Shown: positions 49,166 to 58,381, numbered from the stretch's first letter. The stretch is DNA of 64,000 nucleotides from Lactobacillus sp. CBA3606 (GCF_002970935.1 NZ_CP027194.1:1116001-1180000); one strand, 5' to 3'. A program made the numbers and translations. Notes: generated from the letters alone by a model not told the origin.

Positions 49166-50089
49166 ATGAATCTTACACAACTAACAAGTCAAATCGGCTT
49201 AATGTTTATTTTGATGTTGATTGGCTTAATGGCTAACAAGCTAGGTTTTATGCACGGTCAAACATCGACCGATTTAACCAATATCTTACTGTACATCGTT
49301 TCACCTTGTCTGATTATCAAGGCCTTTGAACAACCATTTTCGGTGAATCGTCTCCAAACGCTAGGCCGCGTAATTGTGGGCATTATCCTGATTTACGGGT
49401 TAATGATTCTGATTACGCAACTGGTTTTTAAACCTGTTAAGGACCTCAATTTACAGCGTACCATGCGTTACGGCGCCGTTTATTCAAACGCTGGTTTTAT
49501 GGGGATTCCCTTAACCAGCGCCCTTTTTGGGAGTACTGGCGTCTTTTTTGCCGTCGCTTCATTAGCCGCTTTTAATATCTTTAGTTGGACTCACGGGATT
49601 ACCTTATTCACCGGTAAACAGGGCAACCGGCGCGACAACTTTAAACAAATTATTTTGAATCCAAATATTATTGCCATTATGCTCGGCTTGATTTTATTCG
49701 TGACTGCGGTTCCCTTACCGAATTTGATTAACCGGACGATTACCACTGTCAGTTCGGTTAATACCCCGCTGTCCATGATTGTGATTGGTAATAGTCTGGC
49801 GGCCGTCCGTTTCAATCGGCAAACCCTTGATAAACGCTTAGGTTGGGTTTTATTGTTACGCAACTTTATCTTTCCCTATCTCACGATGGTCGTTTTGGAA
49901 CTCATGGGGATTACTGGCGTTCCACTCTACACAACCGTCTTAATGGCCGCTTGTCCCGTTGCCGGCATCGTGGTCTTATTTACCTTAAAAGTCCATGGAC
50001 AACCAGGACCAGCTGTCACGTTAATGAGTCTCTCAACTTTATTAAGTGTCGTCAGCATTCCGCTGGTATTCAGTCTAGTTCAACTCTAA
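49166..50089 (+). CDS. AEC-family transporter (auxin efflux carrier type)
   Basis: 307 residues with about ten hydrophobic segments in two halves. FILMLIGLMANKLGFM at the start, LLYIVSPCLIIKAF, and the central NAGFMGIPLTSALFG motif identify the AEC family, whose bacterial members export organic acids (for example malate) or amino acids. A TTG 15 bp upstream is in frame, but GGATGG supports the ATG at 49166. Substrate unknown. Confidence 0.9.
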   Translation: MNLTQLTSQIGLMFILMLIGLMANKLGFMHGQTSTDLTNILLYIVSPCLIIKAFEQPFSVNRLQTLGRVIVGIILIYGLMILITQLVFKPVKDLNLQRTMRYGAVYSNAGFMGIPLTSALFGSTGVFFAVASLAAFNIFSWTHGITLFTGKQGNRRDNFKQIILNPNIIAIMLGLILFVTAVPLPNLINRTITTVSSVNTPLSMIVIGNSLAAVRFNRQTLDKRLGWVLLLRNFIFPYLTMVVLELMGITGVPLYTTVLMAACPVAGIVVLFTLKVHGQPGPAVTLMSLSTLLSVVSIPLVFSLVQL

Positions 50090-50104
50090 ATTTTGCGTCG
50101 ACTC

Positions 50105-50147
50105 AAACTCGCTGTCAGTGTTTTACTGCTGACGGCGAGTTTTTTTG
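50105..50147 (+). terminator. Intrinsic terminator of the AEC gene
   Basis: AAACTCGC/GCGAGTTT outer and GTCAG/CTGAC inner stems with a run of seven T. Confidence 0.85.
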
Positions 50148-50281
50148 CCATACTTTTTTACGTTCTCTGGTGACAAACCGTCGACCTAAGCCCAACAATG
50201 GGAGGCCTTTACCTAAAGTGCTATACTTATTAGTTATGTGTGTTATTAAATATATTATTTTGAAAGGACTGTTTTTAACTC

Positions 50282-51768
50282 ATGTCAACCGCCAATTCAG
50301 ATTTGCCATTAGATGCCAACGGCCGCCCCTATCACCGTACTTGGCTCGTATTAACTTTGCTTGTCGGCACTTTTAGTACTTTTATTACCCAGACCTTACT
50401 CACAACGGCTTTTCCAACTTTAATGGCTTATTTTCATATTTCAGCCAATGCCGTTCAATGGTTAACCACTGGTTTCATGTTAATTATGGGAATCATGATT
50501 CCCGTCAGTGCCTGGATGTTAACTCGAATTAATTCGAAGATTCTCTACTTAGCGGCCATGATTATCTTCGGTTTAGGTACCTTACTCGCTTATTTTTCAG
50601 TTAACTTTCAGATGTTACTCGTTGCCCGCATGATTCAAGCAATGGGGGTCGGAATTTCAGCCCCGGTCTTCCAAACCATTATGTCTTCCGTCTACCCACC
50701 GGAAAAACGTGGCGCTGCTATGGGAACTGCCGGCATCGTCATTGGGCTAGCCCCGGCCATCGGTCCCACCTTATCTGGTTGGATTATTGATAACCACTCT
50801 TGGCGGGCCTTGTTTTTGTTCATCATGCCCATTAACTTAGCCGTCATTGTTATTTCATTATTTACTTTACGCAAAGTTTTACCGACCTCTAAGCAACCCA
50901 TTGATTGGTGGTCCGTTTTGATTTCTACCATCGGTTTCGGGAGCATGCTATATGGATTTTCTTCCGTTGGTGAAAGTGGCTGGGGCGATCCAGTCGTATT
51001 AGTGACCTTAATCATCGGGATTATTTTTATCATTTTATTTGTTTGGCGCCAATTACATATGGATCAGCCATTATTGGAACTGCGCGTGTTTAAAATCCCC
51101 GCCTTTACCCTTTCTGCCGTTTTAACGGCCTTGTCTTACATGGCAATGATGGGGGTTGAAATGATTTTACCGTTGTATATTCAAACTGTTTTAGGCCGTT
51201 CACCAATGGATTCCGGACTAATTTTGTTGCCAGGCGCCATTATGATGGCATTATGAGCCCCATCACTGGTCGAATCTTCGATCATATTGGTGCTCGCCGC
51301 CTTGCAATGACCGGGATGTTACTTTTAACGATTGGGACGGCCTTCTTCTTATCGATTAGTGCAACGACGCCCATTCTCTGGATTATTGTGGTCTACGCCA
51401 TCCGGATGTTTGGCTTGACGATGGTCACAATGCCAGTCACTACAACTGGGATTAACGCCCTACCATTTAATCTGATTGCCCATGGAACAGCCGCCAACAA
51501 TACGTTACGGCAAGTCGCTGCTTCAATGGGAACCGCCGTTTTAATTAGTGTCTATTCAAGTGTGGCCAAGTGGCAAATGCCAAGCCAACACTTACTCACA
51601 ACGGCACCGTTAAAATACAAATCAGCGGCCGTCACCGCCACCTTATCTGGCTATCATATGGCTTTCGTTGTTTCATTAGTCTTTTGTGCCCTTGGCTTTG
51701 GCCTCACCTTCTTCTTAAAGTCCGGCCATCATTCCGTATCAGTTAAAAAGGAGGATCAAGCGGCATGA
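50282..51768 (+). pseudogene. DHA2-type MFS exporter split by a frameshift
   Basis: Two adjacent frames together make one 14-segment EmrB/QacA-type drug exporter. The first (50282-51256, 324 residues) ends LILLPGAIMMAL; the second (51253-51768, 171 residues) begins MSPITGRIFDHIGARR, which normally continues directly. Loss of one base near GCATTATGAGC would explain it. The break falls on an ATGA overlap, so both halves might still be made by termination-reinitiation; a sequencing error is also possible. GAAAGGA precedes the first ATG. The DUF4811 gene follows, a common partner of such exporters in lactobacilli. Confidence 0.8.
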
Positions 51769-52268
51769 TTATCATTGGCTTAATTTTATTTGTCTTTATC
51801 TTTTCCGGCTTGATGATTTTTAGGCCCAATAGTCTGGGTCGTACAATTGGGATTACCCTCAGCTTTCTGATTATTGCCGGTAGTTTGATTGCCTTAATCC
51901 TAAATGACAATTACCACTGGGGCATGGTTAAAGTCAAAACAACTCAAACTGTTACTTTAAAACCGCTCCGTACTAAGCGTCTTGCGGTTGGCATTCACCA
52001 GCTCGGCCATGGTTCCGAACGTGTCCTAGTTTATCGGACCACGTTAAAGCCCAACCAAATTCAAACCACCACCACTAATGCGACGACCACGCTAACAACC
52101 GGGGCCACGCCGCACGTTCAAATTGCCACAACGCGTTGGCAGTATCGTAACGCTTGGACACGTCATTTATTTGAACTTGGTAAATCAAAACAGCCATTAG
52201 CCAGCAAGCAGTATACGTTTAACTTGCCGACCAATTGGCACTCATTTACCTTGACTAACACTAAATAA
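51765..52268 (+). CDS. DUF4811 family membrane protein
   Basis: 167 residues: two hydrophobic segments at the N-terminus (about 2-18 and 26-45), then an outward, Thr-rich beta domain containing LNDNYHWGMVKVKTT. This matches DUF4811, found next to DHA2 MFS exporters in Lactobacillaceae. The ATG overlaps the MFS stop as ATGA, with AAGGAGG upstream, so translation is coupled. The role may be assembly or regulation of the exporter; this is inference from context. Confidence 0.82.
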   Translation: MIIIGLILFVFIFSGLMIFRPNSLGRTIGITLSFLIIAGSLIALILNDNYHWGMVKVKTTQTVTLKPLRTKRLAVGIHQLGHGSERVLVYRTTLKPNQIQTTTTNATTTLTTGATPHVQIATTRWQYRNAWTRHLFELGKSKQPLASKQYTFNLPTNWHSFTLTNTK

Positions 52269-52313
52269 CTAAGAACCAGATCCCAAAAGTTGGGGCATTT
52301 GTGAACATTAATC

Positions 52314-52404
52314 TAAAATCGGCGGTCATTCTGTTCTTGGGAATGACCGCCGATTTTAAGCTAAGCAGATTGAGATTAGTCATTTTGTCTCAATCTCTTT
52401 TTTG
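52314..52404 (+). terminator. Double hairpin terminator after the DUF4811 gene
   Basis: A 17-bp perfect hairpin (52314-52330 and 52342-52358), then a second one (AGATTGAGA/TCTCAATCT, 52367-52396) followed by a run of six T. Confidence 0.8.
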
Positions 52405-52499
52405 ATGCTGGATGAATTATCAAAAAAATCTCGGTGGCCGCACACTTTTAATTGACCAACACACTTTCAATTATGTATGCTTACTATTGACTTAGTCGC

Positions 52500-52598
52500 A
52501 TGGTGACTCAGCTACCGATTAAACCTGAACAGGCTACTAAGTTGCTGCAGTGAAATGGCTTGATTGAAAACTTCTTAAAATTCAATTTTCAGACTTAG
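52500..52598 (+). pseudogene. hicA-like toxin gene remnant
   Basis: Starting at the ATG at 52500, the frame reads MVTQLPIKPEQATKLLQ, stop, NGLIENF. This resembles a HicA N-terminus (KP.E..KLL..NGF), interrupted by TGA at 52551-52553. The rest of the toxin, including the catalytic His strand, is missing, and the hicB-type gene begins at 52613. The match is short, so this is a tentative call. Confidence 0.4.
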
Positions 52599-52612
52599 AC
52601 GGAGGGTTAGTT

Positions 52613-52996
52613 GTGAAAAAAGACGTGGTAATTTATCCAACAATTTTTAGTAAAGACGGTGACAATATCTTTGTACGTGTTCCAGATTTAAAAAATGGCT
52701 TTACTCAAGGAAACAATATCATTGATGCGGTTACTATGAGTGAAGACTTAATTGGAAATTTACTAGAAAATCAAACAAGTTATCCAGAACCATCAGATAT
52801 TGATCCGGCATCTCTAAAAACCGATGAGAAATTAGTTTACATTACTGTGGATTTAAATGCTTTTCGTAGAGAATTTTCACAGACCGTTCAGAAGAGCATT
52901 TCTATTCCTGTGTATCTAAATGACATGGCTAAAAGTCAAAAGCTAGACCTTTCTCAGGTCTTAACAAATGCACTAAAGACTAAACTAGAGGCTTAA
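52613..52996 (+). CDS. HicB-family antitoxin, apparently orphan
   Basis: 127 residues. The N-terminal degenerate RNase H-like HicB domain (VVIYPTIFSKDGDNIFVRVP, then DAVTMSEDLIGNLL) is followed by a C-terminal ribbon-helix-helix (KSISIPVYLNDMAKSQ, then LSQVLTNALKTKL). HicB neutralises the HicA mRNase and represses its operon. No intact hicA is adjacent; only a remnant lies upstream. The start is GTG at 52613 behind GGAGGG. Base composition is more AT-rich than the neighbours, suggesting transfer. Confidence 0.85.
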   Translation: MKKDVVIYPTIFSKDGDNIFVRVPDLKNGFTQGNNIIDAVTMSEDLIGNLLENQTSYPEPSDIDPASLKTDEKLVYITVDLNAFRREFSQTVQKSISIPVYLNDMAKSQKLDLSQVLTNALKTKLEA

Positions 52997-53166
52997 TTTC
53001 ATTAAAAAACCAACATAACTTTGTGCCGGCTCATTTAAATAACCTACGCTTTAATCAAGCTTAGGCTATCAATTGGTAGTACGGCAGATAAGTTCAGTCG
53101 TCAAAATCAGCTTGAACAACGGCATTATTGGCATACTGGGTCATAACCGTAGTATCCTTAAGACAC

Positions 53167-53194
53167 AAAAAAGACTAGTGCTATAACACTAGTC
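53167..53194 (-). terminator. Intrinsic terminator, minus strand
   Basis: GACTAGTG and CACTAGTC with a 6-nt loop, followed by six T on the minus strand. It probably ends the YeiH transcript. The 320-bp gap 52997-53318 has no convincing gene. Confidence 0.75.
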
Positions 53195-53246
53195 CGATGC
53201 CAACCGTTTCAAAGGCGATGGCCTATTTACAAAACGATATTATTGT

Positions 53247-53285
53247 CGCCCTGCAACCTTCAAAGTTAAGCAGGGCGGCTTTTTT
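53247..53285 (+). terminator. Intrinsic terminator, plus strand
   Basis: CGCCCTGC and GCAGGGCG with a T-run on the plus strand. Its client is either the hicB-type gene or an unseen transcript in the gap. Confidence 0.7.
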
Positions 53286-53318
53286 GTTGTGCTTGTTGCG
53301 CTCATTTAGCACTAAACC

Positions 53319-54329
53319 TTAGTGTCGCAATAATAAGCTAATTAAAATCAAAGCACTCACAACCTGTAATGTTCCAACCCCTAGTCCATAAAGTGCTAAT
53401 CGTTTACCCGCCTTCAAGAAATTCATCAAGTTCAAGCGTAAACCAATCGCAGCTAGCGCAATGATTTCAAACCAACTACTAATCGTATGCGCCGTTACTG
53501 CAATAACAGTAGGTAACGTTATCAAACTGTTAATACCACACAGAATCAGGAAACCAGCAACATACCATGGCAGCCAATGCCCGTTACCATTTCCACTCAC
53601 CACCGCATCCGTCGCAACGGTCTTGGCTAATGAACGCTGATGTAGCCGACCAAAAATCAAGACGACCACAACCAGCATCATAATCCGCATAATCTTAAAA
53701 ATCGTTGCAAACTGCACAGTCGCTTGATTAATCATACTAGCTGAAGCCACGACTTGTCCTACCGATTGTAAAGTTCCCCCGATCAGGGCCCCTTTTAGAA
53801 TCACTTGGCTACCAAAAACACTCAGTCCCAACCATGGCAACGTTAGCATTAGGACCGTTCCCATCAAGTTAACTAACGTAATTACAGTCCCTTTTGCCTC
53901 ATCATCCGCCTCAATTACTGGTGCAATCGACGCAATCGCTGATGACCCACAAACGGCATTCCCACCAGCCATCAATAGTCGGATGGATTGATTAAACCCT
54001 AGCTTTTGGCCTAACCATAACGCCCCGATAATCGTAATCGTCATTTGTAACACAATGAAACCGACACCCCAACCACCCACTCGCCCGATAGTTTGCACCG
54101 TCATCGTTGCGCCCAACAACATCACTGAATATTCGAGTAATTTACTTTCTGAAAACTTAGTTCCTGGTGCTAATTGTGGCTGCCGTAAAAAGGTATTCCC
54201 ACCAACAATCCCTAATAAAATCGCAATCGTAGCGGCCCCTAATGCCGGTACGACTTGTGCTAATAACTGACTAATAATGGCAATTCCTAAACTGGTCACC
54301 AATCCCGGCAAAATAGCTTTAATTCTCAA
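53319..54329 (-). CDS. YeiH family putative exporter (UPF0324)
   Basis: About 336 residues with nine or ten hydrophobic segments. [29 protein letters not shown], and [15 protein letters not shown] are hallmarks of YeiH proteins, sometimes called sulfate exporters, without proof. All upstream start options are TTG; the TTG at 54329, 9 bp after AGGGG, fits best (54338 is the longer alternative). It is divergent from a LysR regulator, as is usual for yeiH. Confidence 0.88.
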   Translation of the reverse strand: MRIKAILPGLVTSLGIAIISQLLAQVVPALGAATIAILLGIVGGNTFLRQPQLAPGTKFSESKLLEYSVMLLGATMTVQTIGRVGGWGVGFIVLQMTITIIGALWLGQKLGFNQSIRLLMAGGNAVCGSSAIASIAPVIEADDEAKGTVITLVNLMGTVLMLTLPWLGLSVFGSQVILKGALIGGTLQSVGQVVASASMINQATVQFATIFKIMRIMMLVVVVLIFGRLHQRSLAKTVATDAVVSGNGNGHWLPWYVAGFLILCGINSLITLPTVIAVTAHTISSWFEIIALAAIGLRLNLMNFLKAGKRLALYGLGVGTLQVVSALILISLLLRH

Positions 54330-54397
54330 TCCTTTCAACCCCTGTCCCTTTTAATAAGTCTAAGTATACGGAATTGATTTACATTTGAGAAATAAAT

Positions 54398-54418
54398 TAT
54401 TATGATAGTTACTATTAA
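54398..54418. promoter_or_regulatory. LysR-box candidate between yeiH-type and lysR-type genes
   Basis: ATAGT-T-ACTAT (54405-54415) within a wider imperfect palindrome, in the divergent intergenic region. It fits the T-N11-A LysR pattern. A second palindrome ATTATTAATAAT lies at 54420-54431. Confidence 0.45.
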
Positions 54419-54444
54419 GATTATTAATAATAAGGAGCGCGGCA

Positions 54445-55269
54445 ATGTTAAAACAACTACAGACCTTCAAAACCGTTTTTGAAACCCGTAACTTTTCTCA
54501 AGCAGCCGCTCAATTATTCATTTCACAACCCACCGTCTCAACACAGATCAAACAGTTAGAAACTGAATTAGACACCGTCCTATTCACGCGCAACGGTCGC
54601 CAAGAAATCAGTCCAACCACTAGTGGCAGCTTGCTTTACCGCCAAGCCCAGAAATTATTAGAGACCTGGTCAGCTACAAAAACTGCCGTTCAAGCCACCG
54701 GGCCGCTAACCAAGATCACGGCCCGGATTGGGGCTTCTCATACCACGGCTAGCTTAGTCATGCCCAGCTTACTGCAAGCACTTGCACCATTAAGTGACCA
54801 ATTCGATTTTGAAGTCACCTTAGCTAACTCCGCCGAAATTTTAACGCAAATGTCACAACATCAATTAGACTTTGGTCTCGTTGAAAAACCGCTGGTAACC
54901 GATCAACTCAATCGGCTGGCCTTTGGTCAAGACAAGCTCGTCCATGCGGGGCACTTTGACAGTCCAATATGGCTCTTACGCGAGCCTAATTCTGGTGTCC
55001 GCCATTACACGAACGCCTTTTTAAAGGCGCAGAATATCCAACCTGCGCAAACCATGATTATTCATAGTAACCAGTTAATCGCTGATTTGCTGGCACAAGG
55101 CGTTGGTCAGTCGATTATTTCGCAACAAGTGCTAGCGGCCAACGTCCCGTTACGCCCGTTAAGCCAAAACTATCAACGGCGATTCTATCTCTTGACCCCG
55201 GCCGCAATCCGGCCCCAACTAAAGCCCGCCCAGTCAGTCATTACGACTTGCTTGCAGCAGTGGTCTTAA
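54445..55269 (+). CDS. LysR-family transcriptional regulator
   Basis: 274 residues. The N-terminal winged helix has FETRNFSQAAAQLFISQPTVS and TQIKQLETELDTVLFTR; the C-terminal part is a periplasmic-binding-like effector domain (ARIGASHTT onward). It is divergent from the YeiH gene, and in this arrangement usually activates it. AAGGAG precedes the ATG. The effector is unknown. Confidence 0.92.
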   Translation: MLKQLQTFKTVFETRNFSQAAAQLFISQPTVSTQIKQLETELDTVLFTRNGRQEISPTTSGSLLYRQAQKLLETWSATKTAVQATGPLTKITARIGASHTTASLVMPSLLQALAPLSDQFDFEVTLANSAEILTQMSQHQLDFGLVEKPLVTDQLNRLAFGQDKLVHAGHFDSPIWLLREPNSGVRHYTNAFLKAQNIQPAQTMIIHSNQLIADLLAQGVGQSIISQQVLAANVPLRPLSQNYQRRFYLLTPAAIRPQLKPAQSVITTCLQQWS

Positions 55270-55272
55270 CCT

Positions 55273-55315
55273 GAAAACGGCAGTCATTCTCAAATTTAGA
55301 ATGACTGCCGTTTTC
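55273..55315 (+). terminator. Intrinsic terminator of the lysR-type gene
   Basis: Perfect 18-bp arms GAAAACGGCAGTCATTCT and its complement with a 7-nt loop and a T-rich 3' side. Confidence 0.82.
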
Positions 55316-55339
55316 AATTTTTGAAATTAGGCGAGGAAA

Positions 55340-55359
55340 CACGTTCTTTTAAGGACGTG
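55340..55359. repeat. Candidate left-end hairpin of an IS200/IS605-type element
   Basis: CACGTTC-TTTTAA-GGACGTG (one G-T pair) lies before the tnpA remnant. Y1-transposase elements carry such subterminal hairpins at their ends. Boundaries cannot be fixed from one copy. Confidence 0.35.
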
Positions 55360-55402
55360 ATGAATCGCTTTTTAGTTTGTAAGTAGCGTCTATTTAATAG
55401 AA

Positions 55403-55581
55403 ATCGGTTCAAAATGCGGATTTAGTATTGAACAGATGGAAATTAGTCACGACGATTATAGCCACTTATTAGTTAGGGTACCGCCAAAGTTATTGGTATC
55501 ACTAACCAGCGAGCCGCTGCTAAATATAGCGATGACCAACGAATAGAAGAGGTGCTTATAGATGACGCTGCGGGCGATTAA
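55403..55581 (+). pseudogene. tnpA (Y1 HUH transposase) remnant
   Basis: One frame reads CGFSIEQMEISHDDYSHLLV then RVPPK, resembling the IS200 TnpA core (DHVHLLV..PPK), with one His of the HUH pair replaced. A second frame continues AKVIGITNQRAAAKYSDD, as in the next TnpA segment. Both are short, the tyrosine region is gone, and the second frame runs into the tnpB start. The transposase is dead. Confidence 0.5.
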
Positions 55582-56701
55582 AACCAGGATCTATCCCCAA
55601 ATTGACCAACAAGCCAAAATTATTAACAACTTTGGCTGCTGTCGTTTCGTCTGGAACCAGTTATTAAGTATGCAGCTTGAGCGGCATAACAACGGTGGAT
55701 CCTACGTCAATGAATTTGGCATGAATTATCTGATCAAGTGTCTCAAACAGGAATACCCGTTTCTCAAGCAAGCGGAATCAACCAGTCTTTTACACGTTAG
55801 CCGTGATTTACATCATGCTTTTCAGAAGTTATTTAAGGAGCATGTCGGTTTTCCGAAGTTCAAATCACGTAAGTTCCCCAAACAGAGCTATCAATCTAAT
55901 GCCGTAAATCACAACGTTATTCAGATCAATCAATATCAAATCAAATTGCCAAAATTAGGCCGTATCGCCTTTAAATCCGGCCGACAACTCACTGGTAAAA
56001 TCAAGAATGTCACAATCCGACTATCCGCTACCGGCAAATATTACGCCATTGTGTTAGTCGATAATGACGTGCAAAAACTTCCTAAAACTAAGCAAGCGGT
56101 GGGAATTGATATGGGGGTGGCGGATTTAATGATTACCAGTGATGGTGTCAAATATCCGACTATTCGCTTTGATAAGGCCTTATCGCAGAAAAAACACTAT
56201 TGGGAAAAACGGTTAGCCCGTCGAAGACTACAAGCTCAAAAAGAAGTTGCGTGGGATAAACATAATCAAGTCTTAGAACCACGTGAACTGAATGACTTCA
56301 GTAATTATCGTAAGGCGCGTCTCATGGTTGCCAAATATAACGAAAAAATCGCTAACCAGCGAAATAACTATTTGCATCAGCTTACCAAGAGACTAGTAAC
56401 ATTGTACGATGTGATTAAAATTGAAGATTTGAAAACCAAAAATCTTCTCAGCAATCATCGGCTCGCTCGAGCAATTGCCAATCAAGCTTGGCGGGAACTA
56501 CGCACTCAGCTTGAATATAAATGTGCTTGGTATGGTAAACAGCTGGTCACTGTGAACCCTAGAAAAACTAGCCAAATTTGTGCTGACTGTGGTTACGATG
56601 ACGGTAAGCATGGGCTAGCTATCCGGCAATGGACATGTCCAAAATGTGGCGTTAACCATGATCGTGACATTAACGCCGCTAAGAACATATTGAATGCTTA
56701 A
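55562..56701 (+). CDS. tnpB: TnpB, IS200/IS605-type RNA-guided nuclease
   Basis: 379 residues and apparently intact. An N-terminal helix-turn region (TLRAIKTRIYPQ) leads to RuvC-like motifs with D183 in VGIDMGVAD, E288 in KIEDLKTKNL, and D369 in HDRDINAAKNIL. The zinc finger has C-x2-C pairs (ICADCGY and CPKCG). TnpB proteins cut DNA guided by an omegaRNA made from the element's 3' end. The partner tnpA is degraded, so the element probably no longer moves by itself. GAGGTG precedes the ATG. Confidence 0.93.
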   Translation: MTLRAIKTRIYPQIDQQAKIINNFGCCRFVWNQLLSMQLERHNNGGSYVNEFGMNYLIKCLKQEYPFLKQAESTSLLHVSRDLHHAFQKLFKEHVGFPKFKSRKFPKQSYQSNAVNHNVIQINQYQIKLPKLGRIAFKSGRQLTGKIKNVTIRLSATGKYYAIVLVDNDVQKLPKTKQAVGIDMGVADLMITSDGVKYPTIRFDKALSQKKHYWEKRLARRRLQAQKEVAWDKHNQVLEPRELNDFSNYRKARLMVAKYNEKIANQRNNYLHQLTKRLVTLYDVIKIEDLKTKNLLSNHRLARAIANQAWRELRTQLEYKCAWYGKQLVTVNPRKTSQICADCGYDDGKHGLAIRQWTCPKCGVNHDRDINAAKNILNA

Positions 56702-56840
56702 AGAAAAGAAAAGACTAACTAGGCTCGGAACGAGCCGTGATAAATAGCTGTAACCGCTGTGCATAGTGCTCGCACTATTGTGTAAGTTGGCAGTGTTCTC
56801 AGAAGCGCGGTCATTCATGGCCGAGTAGTTCACGTGAAAC
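56702..56840 (+). ncRNA. Candidate omegaRNA scaffold / right end
   Basis: The non-coding stretch right after tnpB is rich in hairpins: GGCTCG-GAA-CGAGCC (56722-56736), ATAGTGC-TC-GCACTAT (about 56763-56778), and CGGTC-ATTCAT-GGCCG (56808-56823), the last a possible right-end hairpin. In related elements the omegaRNA begins inside tnpB and ends at the right end, with the guide just beyond. The exact ends are unknown. Confidence 0.45.
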
Positions 56841-56872
56841 TAACTCACTTTGTGGCTGACTTAAACATGGCC

Positions 56873-58381
56873 TTATTTGAGTAACGCCTGCCACTGCGCC
56901 CAAACCGTCGCATCGCTATACTGCTGACTACTGTGATAAGCGCCTTTACTTAAACGTTGCTGCCGCTTGGGGTTCTCTAACGTTTTAATAAGCGCCGACG
57001 CTAATTGCGCAACATCACCGTCTTCAACTAAATAACCATTTTTACCGGCTTTGATAATATCTCGCGGACCATAGTTAATATCATAGGCAACCACGGGCAA
57101 GCCATGGCTCAACGCTTCAACTATTGATAGTGGCTGTGTATCGCTAGCCCCCGTATACACGGCGGCTCCCGCCTGATCATACACCGCCGTTAAGTCGGGC
57201 TGATAGCCCGCAAAAGTGACGACCTGAGCGAGCTGTTGTTGCTCGACTTGCACTTTCAAGTCCGCCAAGGCACTGCCGTAACCATGAATAACCAAGGTCG
57301 CATCCGCCAGCACTTGGTGCACCCGGGCAAAGGCCGTTATTAACTGATCAACCTGCCGTTCTGGATCTAGGCGACCTGTATAAACCAGCTGATGTGCTTG
57401 GCGTGCGGCCATTGTAATGGCCGGGCGCGTGGCTTGTTCCACCGAAACCACTGCTGCTGAAATCGTATAAATCGGTCGACTAGGTTGCCCGCCTAACCAC
57501 CGCGTTAAGTCAGCTCGTTGCTGATCAGTACTCGTAATCAAGCCATCTAACGCCGTTAAATGCTCATGAATTCCATAAACATAGGCATTATTTAAGTTAG
57601 CGAAGACTTGATCTTTAGGATCAACAGTATGCGGTGTCGGTAGCCATAAATACTTACGAGCGGGGGTTTGCATATTGATCACCGGCCATTGTGCTGCCAG
57701 TGGTCGATCGGCAATAAAGGTATTATTGGTCCCATTTTGCCGATTAAGTTCATCTAAAAAGAACCGATACCAAGCCTGCTCACCATTAAAATAATAATCT
57801 TGACCTTGGTAGTCGATCAGCTTACACAATGAGACCTCATTCACACCAGCCGCATTATGCGCATAATATTGTTCCGCAAAACGTGTTTGATCGGGTCGAT
57901 AAAAAATCGCGGTCACCGGTTCTTGATTCGGCGCGTAAAAAGTATCGCACGCTTTAAATCCCCGTTCATCATAATCAGTCCGCTGAGCCAAATTGCCAAA
58001 AGTATCAAAGAGTTCGACAAAATAAACGTGACCAACCGTGCCCGGTACAAAATGGACTTTCGCAACTAAGCGATCACCATCAACGACCTGACTAACATTC
58101 GGACTTGGTTGCACATTATAATCCCGTGGAAAATCTAAATCTTCTAGCTTAAGTACTTGGGCTGGATACGTGGTGGTCTGTCGAAAGAAATCAAATAAGT
58201 TAACCATTTGATCATCAGCGAGCTTAAAGCGCCGCATATTTTGATGTAATAACCCATCAAAGTGGCGGGTCACTAATTTAGCTGGCATCTGATGTTGTTT
58301 GAATAATTGCAAGCGTTTAAATTCGGCATGTTCAACCCCAGAATTTAACGCCATCAAATATTGATTGACAAAAAAGATCAT
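56873..58381 (-). CDS. TagE-like family 4 glycosyltransferase (second of pair)
   Basis: 502 residues. An unusual N-terminal beta-rich half (to about 280) is followed by a GT-B C-terminal half with LVYTGRLDPERQVDQLI, the acidic pair in PLSIVEALSHGLPVVAYD, and YGPRDIIKAGKNG. This is the layout of poly(glycerol-phosphate) alpha-glucosyltransferases (TagE), which glucosylate wall teichoic acid, and of the related GtfA of accessory Sec systems. GGAGG fixes the ATG at 58381, overlapping the upstream stop as ATGA. Its partner is a paralogue. Acceptor not proven. Confidence 0.88.
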   Translation of the reverse strand: MIFFVNQYLMALNSGVEHAEFKRLQLFKQHQMPAKLVTRHFDGLLHQNMRRFKLADDQMVNLFDFFRQTTTYPAQVLKLEDLDFPRDYNVQPSPNVSQVVDGDRLVAKVHFVPGTVGHVYFVELFDTFGNLAQRTDYDERGFKACDTFYAPNQEPVTAIFYRPDQTRFAEQYYAHNAAGVNEVSLCKLIDYQGQDYYFNGEQAWYRFFLDELNRQNGTNNTFIADRPLAAQWPVINMQTPARKYLWLPTPHTVDPKDQVFANLNNAYVYGIHEHLTALDGLITSTDQQRADLTRWLGGQPSRPIYTISAAVVSVEQATRPAITMAARQAHQLVYTGRLDPERQVDQLITAFARVHQVLADATLVIHGYGSALADLKVQVEQQQLAQVVTFAGYQPDLTAVYDQAGAAVYTGASDTQPLSIVEALSHGLPVVAYDINYGPRDIIKAGKNGYLVEDGDVAQLASALIKTLENPKRQQRLSKGAYHSSQQYSDATVWAQWQALLK

